A stretch of DNA of 64,000 bases from Bifidobacterium sp. ESL0690 (GTDB lineage Bacteria; Actinomycetota; Actinomycetes; Actinomycetales; Bifidobacteriaceae): contig NZ_CP113939.1 of the NCBI RefSeq assembly GCF_029392315.1, forward strand, positions 1,674,001 to 1,738,000. Direction: 5' to 3'. The position numbers and the translations under genes were made by a program. Below, piece by piece: positions 9,606 through 17,352 of the stretch (its first letter is position 1; each line of letters begins with the position of its first letter). The notes under the pieces are model-generated. The model saw only the letters and a list, made by a program, of their open reading frames with translations. It made no database searches and was not told the origin of the DNA.

Positions 9606-10609
9606 TAGTCGGCGATGTCGCCCAAGTGATGGGTGACATGGTGGTCGTCGGCATGGGCGTCGGTCTCGTCGTAGTCGCCGGCATCGGCTCGCATGACGAC
9701 ATCGAACGCTTTGTCCACCAAATCATCGTCAAGCGCATTGAGCCAATGGATACGCGGGTCGCGGCCGAACCAGCCCATCTGTTTGCGGGCCAGGCGCTTG
9801 GTTTTCTGCGCGATGTCGGCGAACGCCTCATCCTCACTCATGTTTCCGTCGAGATACGCCTCAATCTGAGCGTAACCCAAGGCACGCGAAGCAGTGACAC
9901 CGAGTTCCGGGCGGATGCGGCGCACCTCATCGACGAATCCCTGCTCACGCATCTGCTCGGTACGGATATCGATACGACGATCGAGTTCTTCGCGCGGCAA
10001 ATCCAAGCCAATCTGTACGGACGGAATAACGTAACGGTAACGCGGCAGGCTTGCGGAATAAGGCCTGCCGGTAATTTCAATGACCTCAAGCGCACGGATG
10101 GTGCGACGGGCGTTGTGCGGGTCCATACGCTCGGCAGCTTCTGGGTCCTTGCTTTTCAATTCGTCGTAAAGCGCACCTGCCCCTTCGGTGTCAGCCCGTT
10201 GCTCGAGGCGCGAACGTACCTTGGGGTCGGTGCCGGGAAACGAGATATCGTCAATGGCGGCCCGGGCGTACAGGCCGGAACCGCCGACCAGAATCGGCCG
10301 CACCTCCCTGCCCTGCAGGTCCGAAATTTCCTGACGTGCCAGTTTCTGGAATCTGGCGACCGTCATGGTCTCGCTGGGATCAATGATGTCGAGCAGATGG
10401 TGCGGCACCGCGGCCTGTTCCTCGGCGCTCGCCTTGGCGGTGCCGATATCCATAGTGCGGTACATCTGGTAGGCGTCGGCGTTAATGATTTCCGTACGCT
10501 GGCCACGCTCACCAAGCCGTCGTGCCAAAGCGATACCCAACCCGGTTTTGCCTGAAGCGGTAGGCCCGATAATGGAAACGACACGTGCGTTGCTGCCATT
10601 CGTTTCCAT
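9605..10609 (-). CDS. miaA: tRNA dimethylallyltransferase MiaA
   Basis: MiaA adds a dimethylallyl group to A37 of tRNAs reading UNN codons. The P-loop [17 protein letters not shown] is at residues 13-29. The motifs [18 protein letters not shown] (substrate-binding Asp), [26 protein letters not shown] and TRRYAKRQ-type [16 protein letters not shown] are present. The protein is 334 aa with a His/Asp-rich C-terminal tail. The start follows GAGACGAAAAT. It is the only gene of its strand here, convergent with fic and divergent from the alarmone synthetase. Confidence 0.96.
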   Translation of the reverse strand: METNGSNARVVSIIGPTASGKTGLGIALARRLGERGQRTEIINADAYQMYRTMDIGTAKASAEEQAAVPHHLLDIIDPSETMTVARFQKLARQEISDLQGREVRPILVGGSGLYARAAIDDISFPGTDPKVRSRLEQRADTEGAGALYDELKSKDPEAAERMDPHNARRTIRALEVIEITGRPYSASLPRYRYVIPSVQIGLDLPREELDRRIDIRTEQMREQGFVDEVRRIRPELGVTASRALGYAQIEAYLDGNMSEDEAFADIAQKTKRLARKQMGWFGRDPRIHWLNALDDDLVDKAFDVVMRADAGDYDETDAHADDHHVTHHLGDIAD

Positions 10610-10742
10610 ATTTTCGTCTCCCGGTGCTCGATGTTCAACCTCTCATTCGCGATTCTAACGACGGGCATAACCTATGATTTTTACGTTGGTTTTTAAGGAA
10701 ACGTCCAGTTTAGATAGACGGCTCTCGTTAAGATGGGAAGGC

Positions 10743-11507
10743 GTGATACTTGATCGACACGAACGCATTAACACCGCAGAAATCCAGGCAAGACTCGAAA
10801 AGGTGGCCGAAACCGGCAGCGTAGAGCCGGAAAAACCGCTTTTCCCGGCTGCGGAAATCACCGAATTCATCGACATGATGCAGGTCTACGAAGGCGCGAT
10901 GTACGAAATCAGCACCAAACTTGAGGTGCTTGACAGCGAGTTCCACGTCCACTTCGCCCACGACCCCATCCACCATATGGAACGCAGGCTCAAATCCGTC
11001 AATTCGATTCTCGGCAAACTGCAGCGCCGCAACCTGCCGATGTGCACGAAATCGATTCGCGACAACCTCTTCGACGTGGCTGGCATCCGCGTGATCTGCA
11101 ATTACCGCGACGACGTCTATTCGGTGGCCAACTACCTTTCCAGCCAGTCCGACATCCAGGTGCTGCGCGTCAAGGACTATATCAAGAACCCGAAGCAGAA
11201 CGGTTATCGCAGCCTGCACGTCATCTACGCCGTGCCCGTTTTCCTTTCCACCGGAGAGCATTACACGCCGGTCGAGGTGCAGTTCCGCACCATCGCGATG
11301 GACTACTGGGCCAGCCTTGAGCACGCCTTGCGCTACAAGTCCAACCTGCCGGACGCCAAGCTGACCGAACATTCACAGACGTTGCTCGATTGCGCGCGCA
11401 GCCTGCAGAACATCGAGACGCAGATGCAGAACATCCACCGCGACATCAACGGTGCGCCCCAGCAAGAGGAAGCGCCGACCTCGCAGGCCTTCGACCCGAA
11501 GAAATAG
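10743..11507 (+). CDS. Small alarmone synthetase, RelQ-like (GTP pyrophosphokinase family)
   Basis: This is a single-domain (p)ppGpp synthetase without hydrolase, TGS or ACT domains. The RelA/SpoT synthetase motifs are visible: RLKSVNSILGKLQRRN, FDVAGIRVICNYRDDVY, VLRVKDYIKNPKQNGYRSLHV, VEVQFRTIAMDYWASLEHALRYK. These include the Asp, the YRSLH and the EVQFRT active-site residues. The GTG at 10743 is preferred because homologues start near ILDRHERIN; an ATG at 10674 is in frame. The length from the GTG is 254 aa. A strong terminator follows at 11601. Confidence 0.9.
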   Translation: MILDRHERINTAEIQARLEKVAETGSVEPEKPLFPAAEITEFIDMMQVYEGAMYEISTKLEVLDSEFHVHFAHDPIHHMERRLKSVNSILGKLQRRNLPMCTKSIRDNLFDVAGIRVICNYRDDVYSVANYLSSQSDIQVLRVKDYIKNPKQNGYRSLHVIYAVPVFLSTGEHYTPVEVQFRTIAMDYWASLEHALRYKSNLPDAKLTEHSQTLLDCARSLQNIETQMQNIHRDINGAPQQEEAPTSQAFDPKK

Positions 11508-11600
11508 CGAAGATAGCGCAATCACCTCAAGCGTTAAATCCGAAGGAATAGCGAGGATAACGAAATAATAAGGTCATCAAAGCGCCGTTTTGGGTAATCG

Positions 11601-11644
11601 TTTCGCCGGTTTCTATATACCAAGAAGCCGGCGAAATTTTATTC
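11601..11644 (+). terminator. Intrinsic terminator after the alarmone synthetase
   Basis: TTCGCCGG pairs with CCGGCGAA across a loop and is followed by ATTTTATT. It is about 95 bases downstream of the stop. Confidence 0.8.
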
Positions 11645-11742
11645 CCCTATTTTATTGTTCACACTCAGCCAATTGCCAGAGTCTTCCGGTATTATTTAGT
11701 CATAAATAAAATTTCAATCGGAAATCGATAAAAGGAGCAGGT

Positions 11743-12747
11743 ATGGCTTTCGGGAACAAGCCTGAAAACAACAACGCACAGCAGCCTTACGGACAGCCGG
11801 CGCCATACGGGCAGAACTACGGACAAAATTACGGGCAGCCGAACGCGTACGGACAGAATTACGGTCAACCGCAATATAACCAGCAGTCCCAGCCGCAAGG
11901 TCAGCCTTACGGACAGCCCTACAACCAAGGCCAGGGCAACATGCAGTACGGCCAGCCTTACGCGCAGCCGCAGTATCAGCAGCCGCAGTATGGGCAGCCG
12001 GCCTACGCAGGTGCGGGCGCCGGAACCGCCGCGCCGACGACGATGAACGGGCAGACCGCCTATTCCTTCGAACACGCACGTCACGTCTCCACCACCAAGG
12101 CCTACGGCGAGATGACACTGGGCCTGCTGCTCACCGCTGTCATCGCCATCTTCACGCAGATGACCGGCGCGCTTGAGGGCTTCCTGATGGCCACGGGCAT
12201 GGTCGGCTGGATCGGCCTCGCCGTAGTGCAGGTCGCCATCGCCATCGTGCTCGGCTGGCGCATCGACAAGATGAAGGTGAGCACCGCACACGTGTTGTTC
12301 TACCTTTACGCGGCGCTGACCGGTTTCACGCTCGCGACCATTTTCTACACCTACAGCCTGCCGTCCATCGGCATCGCGCTCGGGATGTGCGTCGCGTTCT
12401 TCTTCGTGCTCACCATGCTTTCGCTGACCACCAAGAAAGACATGCTCAAGGCCGGCCCGATTCTCTTTGTCGCGCTTCTGGTGCTCCTGATCGGCGAAGT
12501 CATCATGATGTTCCTCGCGCCTTCGCAGACCACGCTTATGGTGACCGGCGCCATCGGCCTCGTCATCTTCGCAGGCCTGACCATGTACGACGCCCAGCAG
12601 ACGCGCGCCATGTTCGACGTGGCCGAGCGTTCCGGCGACACCGCGATGTACAACCGCATCTCCATCATCTGCGCGCTGAACCTTTACCTCGACTTCATCA
12701 ACATGTTCCTCTATCTGCTTCAGATCTTCGGCAACAGCGATAACTGA
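11743..12747 (+). CDS. Bax inhibitor-1/YccA family membrane protein with prion-like N-terminus
   Basis: The C-terminal ~220 residues hold seven hydrophobic helices of the BI-1/YccA (UPF0005) family, including the late motif GLVIFAGLTMYDAQQTRAMFD that carries the conserved acidic pair of this Ca2+-leak/quality-control family. The first ~105 residues are built of Tyr-Gly-Gln-Pro repeats (PYGQ, NYGQ, PQYNQQ), a low-complexity, prion-like composition. Bacterial homologues such as YccA interact with FtsH; the function here is unknown. The start has AAAGGAGCAGGT. A nested palindrome lies just after the stop. Confidence 0.88.
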   Translation: MAFGNKPENNNAQQPYGQPAPYGQNYGQNYGQPNAYGQNYGQPQYNQQSQPQGQPYGQPYNQGQGNMQYGQPYAQPQYQQPQYGQPAYAGAGAGTAAPTTMNGQTAYSFEHARHVSTTKAYGEMTLGLLLTAVIAIFTQMTGALEGFLMATGMVGWIGLAVVQVAIAIVLGWRIDKMKVSTAHVLFYLYAALTGFTLATIFYTYSLPSIGIALGMCVAFFFVLTMLSLTTKKDMLKAGPILFVALLVLLIGEVIMMFLAPSQTTLMVTGAIGLVIFAGLTMYDAQQTRAMFDVAERSGDTAMYNRISIICALNLYLDFINMFLYLLQIFGNSDN

Positions 12748-12756
12748 GCAATAGCC

Positions 12757-12829
12757 AAAAGGTCGGTCGATAGCAAAATAAAAATGGCATTATAAAGCCA
12801 TTCGTGATTTTCTATCGACCGACCTTTTT
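12757..12829. repeat. Nested palindrome, copy 1 (GGTCGGTCGATAG family)
   Basis: The outer arms AAAAGGTCGGTCGATAG and CTATCGACCGACCTTTTTG enclose an inner hairpin AATGGC/GCCATT. It lies between the convergent BI-1 gene and the DUF559 gene, and its right arm contains the stop codon of the latter. The terminal A and T runs make it a plausible bidirectional terminator. Copies 2 and 3 are at 13793 and 17273. Confidence 0.9.
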
Positions 12830-13708
12830 GTTTCTTCTTCTCCCATCCACCAATTCCGTAAGCGTCCGAGCGCGCAAAACGCCTTTCAAACCCTCATTAC
12901 GCATAGCTGTTTCGATATTAGCAAAGTAACAATCAGCTTCGTATTCATCATATAAAGTCGAGTCCCACGCATAGAAAACCTTCCATTGCTGGGCCTGTAG
13001 TACGTTCAACCTACTTGAATCTTGAATATATTGTTTCAAATGATGCTGTCCGTTATATTCCAGAGCGATATTGAATTGCGGATATGCCAAATCCAAAAAC
13101 CTGCTCTCTCCGTCCTCTCCTTTAAGTTCATAATTCACTTTGGGATTGGGAAAGCCCCTCTGGAGCAGTTCAAGACGCAGACGGGACTCAGCAGGCGAAT
13201 CGGTGCCTGTTTCTGCAAGCCGCAACGCACGAATCCCTTGGTCAACCTTAACCAAGTATTTTGTCGCCAACAGAAAATCCTGCAACTTCCAGAGTGTAGA
13301 GCGTCTCAGTAACTGATCACGGCACAACAATCTGTCAGCCAAAATAATGCTATTTTCAAGATTGATTTTTCTCTGCATTTGCGCAAACGTAGCTTCCGGC
13401 GTAGTGCACCAAACATCAAAAACTCGGACGCAATAACCGTCAGTCATTATTTTCGACCAAGTACGACATTCAATTCCCCTAGGGAAACGGCTCCTTTTCT
13501 GAGAAGAGGGGAGCACAATAGTCACCGTTGATTCTTCAGATTTCCGAGATATCCCTAAAAGAGCCAATGCCGTATCCATACCAAAAATCGGCTCAAAACC
13601 TAACTGTTGCTTGGCTTTATGACAGCATTGAAGCGTCCACTGCTGAATCTGCCAAGCACGATGACGCATCAGCTGCATGGGATGTGGTTCAAATTGTATT
13701 TCATACAT
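12812..13708 (-). CDS. DUF559/PD-(D/E)XK nuclease-like protein
   Basis: This protein of about 298 aa ends in a DUF559-like, Vsr-related fold: ESRLRLELLQRGFP, then SRFLDLAYPQFNIALEYNGQHH with the D and E-x-N positions of a PD-(D/E)XK site, then SSRLNVLQAQQWKVFYAWD. The N-terminal half resembles the AbiEi/HTH-type half of actinobacterial endonuclease-domain proteins, but I see no clear HTH. The last codons KKVGR-stop are supplied by palindrome copy 1. The ATG at 13708 is chosen over a TTG at 13732; both have weak ribosome-binding sites. The gene is AT-richer than its neighbours and lies between two palindrome copies. The substrate is unknown. Confidence 0.7.
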   Translation of the reverse strand: MYEIQFEPHPMQLMRHRAWQIQQWTLQCCHKAKQQLGFEPIFGMDTALALLGISRKSEESTVTIVLPSSQKRSRFPRGIECRTWSKIMTDGYCVRVFDVWCTTPEATFAQMQRKINLENSIILADRLLCRDQLLRRSTLWKLQDFLLATKYLVKVDQGIRALRLAETGTDSPAESRLRLELLQRGFPNPKVNYELKGEDGESRFLDLAYPQFNIALEYNGQHHLKQYIQDSSRLNVLQAQQWKVFYAWDSTLYDEYEADCYFANIETAMRNEGLKGVLRARTLTELVDGRRRNKKVGR

Positions 13709-13792
13709 ACTTCGAACATAACAGAAACTCAACAGTTACAGCGAAAATCTCGATCACTGTGGTCGAATGCTCAGCTCTCGGCGTATCGAGTC

Positions 13793-13866
13793 AAAAGGTC
13801 GGTCGATAGAAATATCAGAATGGCGGAATAAAGCCATTTTTGATTTTCTATCTACCGACCTTTTTG
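13793..13866. repeat. Nested palindrome, copy 2 (GGTCGGTCGATAG family)
   Basis: The left half is identical to copy 3 over about 48 bases, through the inner hairpin AATGGCGGAATAAAGCCATT. The right arm has one mismatch (CTATCTACCGACC). It sits six bases beyond the stop of the DUF5067 gene and upstream of the DUF559 gene, in the same orientation as copy 1, so the DUF559 gene is bracketed by direct copies. Confidence 0.9.
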
Positions 13867-13871
13867 TTCAT

Positions 13872-14849
13872 CTACAAGTTATAGACGTGTGTAACTTTTG
13901 CATTGCTATTGACGGCGAACAAATCGCTTACTTCGACAGTAACCGGCGAATCATCCTTTAACACATAGCCAATCGTGGCGGTGCCCTGGGCATTGGGCTG
14001 GAGCTGAGACAGCCCCGACTGGGCGTCATAACCCTGAGGAGGCTGGGAATAAATTGCCGTATCAAGCTCTTGACCATTTTGGAACGCTTTTGCATTCAGC
14101 AAAGTCTGAAAAGCCTGGTTCTTGTCAGTCTTGTTAGTCCATTGATATGTCACAAGTACAGTCTGTGCATTGTTGTAATCATTGCTGCTACGGATGACAG
14201 ACGCTATCTTGACGTGAGCATTTGACAAATCACCTTCAGTGTCTTGTTTGCCGGTTGCAGGTTTCGTCTGTTTAGAATTTTGCTTACCAGAAGACTGAGT
14301 CTGAGAAGAAGAGGAGGAAAGCCCCTTTGAAGCCGAGTCTATGGCTTTGCCTGTGGCTGATTGCATAGCCAATGTAACAACAATAGCGACAACGCTGAGT
14401 ATTGTACCAGCGATGGTGAGAGCTTTTCCACGTTTCTTTCCCCTGAATACTCCAATCAAGCCGATGATACCGAGCACAAGCCCAATTACACCAAGAACCG
14501 CGGCTAAGTTGTTGATTATGGGAATAAAACTTAATACGGTACCCACAATGCCCAACACAAGAGCAGTCACGCCACAGGCCGAGAGATGCTCAGGTTTGTT
14601 ATGAACCGTACTATGGTCTCCTTTACCATTTGGATATTGCTGGTTGTTTCCCGCAACCGGGAAGGGATTTTCCGGATTGGGAACATAAGAATGCTCTGCA
14701 GCCGGATTAGTCATATTAGCCCGATTACCACCAGACTGTATATAACCTGCTCCTTGAGAAGAAACAGAGGGACCATCATACGACACATTGTCTCCAGAAC
14801 CTTTGGGATTTTGATATCCACTATTAAAGGGTTTCGGTGAATCTGACAC
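13872..14849 (-). CDS. Membrane-anchored DUF5067-type protein with DUF4190-like segment
   Basis: Layout: about 85 residues of Asn/Gly/Pro/Ser-rich sequence, a double hydrophobic hairpin of DUF4190 type (VTALVLGIVGTVLSFIPIINNLAAVLGVIGLVLGIIGLIGVFRGKKRGKALTIAGTILSVVAIVVT), a Ser/Gln/Lys spacer, and a C-terminal DUF5067-like beta domain (VLVTYQWTNKTDKNQAF ... TIGYVLKDDSPVTVEVSD). It is probably displayed on the outer membrane face; no role is known. The GTG at 14849, after GAGAGAATATT, is the likely start; an upstream ATG at 14912 is in frame. It is AT-rich relative to its surroundings, like the neighbouring DUF559 gene. Confidence 0.72.
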   Translation of the reverse strand: MSDSPKPFNSGYQNPKGSGDNVSYDGPSVSSQGAGYIQSGGNRANMTNPAAEHSYVPNPENPFPVAGNNQQYPNGKGDHSTVHNKPEHLSACGVTALVLGIVGTVLSFIPIINNLAAVLGVIGLVLGIIGLIGVFRGKKRGKALTIAGTILSVVAIVVTLAMQSATGKAIDSASKGLSSSSSQTQSSGKQNSKQTKPATGKQDTEGDLSNAHVKIASVIRSSNDYNNAQTVLVTYQWTNKTDKNQAFQTLLNAKAFQNGQELDTAIYSQPPQGYDAQSGLSQLQPNAQGTATIGYVLKDDSPVTVEVSDLFAVNSNAKVTHVYNL

Positions 14850-15054
14850 AATATTCTCTCTTTCATTCCAATAATGACCGACGCGTGCAAGAAACGAATA
14901 ACTGTATTTCAAGCAACGCCATACAATTGATTATTCTTTATTGCTAAGACTTTTTCTATTGGACTAGTAGGCAAATATGATTACCCAAAAAGGCAAAATC
15001 TCATGAATTCTCAACCCAAACGCCCAATAGCGTTCCCTATATCCATCCCATAGA

Positions 15055-16455
15055 ATGGTTTTTATGACCTCTTTAACATCCCGCTTGCAGCATCTGCTTT
15101 CACGTTTGGGTATGCACTCGGATGATTCACAAATCGTGGAGTTGAATACCAAATGGTGGTGCACCGTCGCAATGATTGTTGTTGCCGATCTGCTGTGCTT
15201 TGTGGAAACGGTGTTCTTGATGTCCGACGCCGTCAAACAAGGCGGACTTGGTTTGCTCTGGGGTGTCTTGTCGATGTTGCTCTCAATGGCTGTGGGATTT
15301 ATCTTTCTCAAACGGTCGACATACCCGGAATATGTTTTTCTTCTCGCTTGCGCGCTAGTGCTGATATTTCCGTTTGATTCCATCATCTCTACGATGGCGT
15401 TAAGCGCACTATTGGCACGCCGAGCGGGACGGCGACGCTCGATAGTGGCGATAATCATAGCCACCGTCATCGCGATATTCGCTCAAGCACGCGATAGCTT
15501 CCAGCCATTGAATCGCTCGGTATGGGCGATTTCCTTCGCCAAGCCGAGGGCAGACACCGCCCGCGACCCCATCGTTCTGGCTTCCAGCGTCACCACCATG
15601 CGCATCACCGCCATTATCGCGGCGCTTGTCAGCGTACTCATCGCCACGCTGATCGGTCTGCATATCCGCTCGCGCGCCAATCTCAAGGCCGAAACCCTAA
15701 AAGCCGACGCGGCACGCACCCAGGCCGACACTTTGCAGACAAGCCTCAACAACCAGCAACTATCCGACGCCATCGCCGCCGAAGCCCATGACACATTGGC
15801 GCACACCCTCTCACTGGTTGCGCTCAACGCCAACGCATTGACCATACAGACGGAAAAACTGGCCAAAATCGCACGTTCAAGTCAGCAAACGGACAGCAAC
15901 AAAGCACTGACGACATTAATTGACCAGACAAAACAGGAATCCGAACAGATACGAAGTCAAGCGGCGCAGGCGGTCAACGAAGCGCATATCGTCATCGATA
16001 TGCTACGCGACCCGCAGGCGGCGGTGGATGCACTGGTGGCCAACGACGAGACCTCGTTGAGCCGAGCCACCCTGGAGGAGCTTTTGGCTTCGTCGACCGA
16101 CAACGGGATGCGTCTTTCGACCTGGATCGATATCAACCAGCTCAGCGAATTGAACGAGAGCATTGGCAAAGTGGCCTATCGTGCCATTCAGGAAGGATTG
16201 ACGAACGCTCGCAAGCACGCGCCGGGAGCGCCGGTCTCCCTGGAGGTCACGGCCCGTCCGGAGTCGGGAATCCACGTACACCTGACCAACCCCATCCCAC
16301 AAAAGATTCAAAATGGCCTGACCCAAGGCAACGGCGGTGCAGGACTACCCGGACTTACCGAACGCGTACATACGGCCGGAGGCAACTGTTCCTACGGACT
16401 TGATCAACGTCGACAATTCAATCTTGAGGTGTCGTTGCCGTGGATCGCGAAGTGA
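15055..16455 (+). CDS. NarL-type sensor histidine kinase
   Basis: The N-terminus holds about five to six membrane helices (residues ~35-205). A HisKA_3-type dimerisation segment follows, with phosphoacceptor His at ~245 in EAHDTLAHTLSLVAL. A HATPase_c domain follows (YRAIQEGLTNARKHAPG as N-box, GNGGAGLPGLTERVHTAGG as G-box). The stimulus is unknown; there is no large extracellular domain, so membrane or intramembrane sensing is likely. The response regulator starts 94 bases downstream. The initial ATG at 15055 has a poor Shine-Dalgarno; ATG at 15064 is the alternative. Confidence 0.9.
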   Translation: MVFMTSLTSRLQHLLSRLGMHSDDSQIVELNTKWWCTVAMIVVADLLCFVETVFLMSDAVKQGGLGLLWGVLSMLLSMAVGFIFLKRSTYPEYVFLLACALVLIFPFDSIISTMALSALLARRAGRRRSIVAIIIATVIAIFAQARDSFQPLNRSVWAISFAKPRADTARDPIVLASSVTTMRITAIIAALVSVLIATLIGLHIRSRANLKAETLKADAARTQADTLQTSLNNQQLSDAIAAEAHDTLAHTLSLVALNANALTIQTEKLAKIARSSQQTDSNKALTTLIDQTKQESEQIRSQAAQAVNEAHIVIDMLRDPQAAVDALVANDETSLSRATLEELLASSTDNGMRLSTWIDINQLSELNESIGKVAYRAIQEGLTNARKHAPGAPVSLEVTARPESGIHVHLTNPIPQKIQNGLTQGNGGAGLPGLTERVHTAGGNCSYGLDQRRQFNLEVSLPWIAK

Positions 16456-16549
16456 CATCTGTACTGGAAACCACGGTTTCGATATACCGCAAGCCGGAAA
16501 ATCAATATCTGAAGGCCTTTGCGGCCCATGATTCGCTAGAATTGCAACT

Positions 16550-17263
16550 ATGAGCGAGGAAACAGCCAATAGCACCAACACAGAAACCAAAACCAGCACT
16601 GGTACCAACAAGCCAATCACCGTCAGCATCATCGATGACGATCCGCTGATCTGCCAGACCTTGGCCATGATCCTCGCCGAATCCTCCGACGGCGCGATCG
16701 GAGTGCTGTCCACGGCGACAGATGGCGCTCAGGCTCTGGAACACGCTAAACAGGAACATCCCGACGTGGTGCTGATGGATATCGATATGCCCGGCATGGA
16801 CGGCATTGAGGCGACGCGCCTCATGCTCGCTCTCACGCCGCGACCGCACGTGCTAATTCTCACGGCTTTGAGCCCCTCGAGCACAGTGCAACGAGCTGTT
16901 GAGGCCGGTGCCGAAGGATTTGTCTCGAAAACTGACCCAGCCGAAAACATTGTCAAGCACATCCAAGACGTATGCATGGGAAGTCCGCAATTCAACACCG
17001 ACAGCCAGCGCCAGCTCATGAACGACCTCGAAAAAGATTGTTTCCGCTCGCGTCGCGACGAGGCGAGAAGGCTGCTCGACTCGCTTGGCAAGCGCGAGCG
17101 CAAGGCCTCAATGCTGGCTGCGGAGGGGCTTTCGAACGCCGAAATCGCCAAGAGCATGTTCATTTCCGAACGCACAGTGAAAGCAGAGCTCTCATCGGCT
17201 TGTGCCAAGCTCGATGTCAATCGGGTGTTGCTTGGCAGAATTGTGGAACGAGCGGATCTTTAA
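16550..17263 (+). CDS. NarL/LuxR-family response regulator
   Basis: The receiver domain spans residues ~23-140: the acidic pair DDD at 29-31, phosphoacceptor Asp 77 in VVLMDIDMPGMDG, Thr in LTALS and Lys 127 in FVSKTDP. A LuxR-type helix-turn-helix follows at ~182-230 (AAEGLSNAEIAKSMFISERTVKAELSSACAKLDV). It is the partner of the histidine kinase just upstream. Targets are not evident. A nested palindrome (copy 3) lies 10 bases after its stop. Confidence 0.93.
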   Translation: MSEETANSTNTETKTSTGTNKPITVSIIDDDPLICQTLAMILAESSDGAIGVLSTATDGAQALEHAKQEHPDVVLMDIDMPGMDGIEATRLMLALTPRPHVLILTALSPSSTVQRAVEAGAEGFVSKTDPAENIVKHIQDVCMGSPQFNTDSQRQLMNDLEKDCFRSRRDEARRLLDSLGKRERKASMLAAEGLSNAEIAKSMFISERTVKAELSSACAKLDVNRVLLGRIVERADL

Positions 17264-17272
17264 GAATCAGCA

Positions 17273-17345
17273 AAAAGGTCGGTCGATAGAAATATCAGAA
17301 TGGCGGAATAAAGCCATTTTCGTTTTATATCGACCGACCTTTTTG
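17273..17345. repeat. Nested palindrome, copy 3 (GGTCGGTCGATAG family)
   Basis: It has the same nested design as copies 1 and 2: left arm AAAAGGTCGGTCGATAG, inner AATGGC/GCCATT, right arm ATATCGACCGACCTTTTTG. It lies between the convergent response regulator and aconitase genes, where it can terminate both. Confidence 0.9.
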
Positions 17346-17352
17346 TTGGAAG

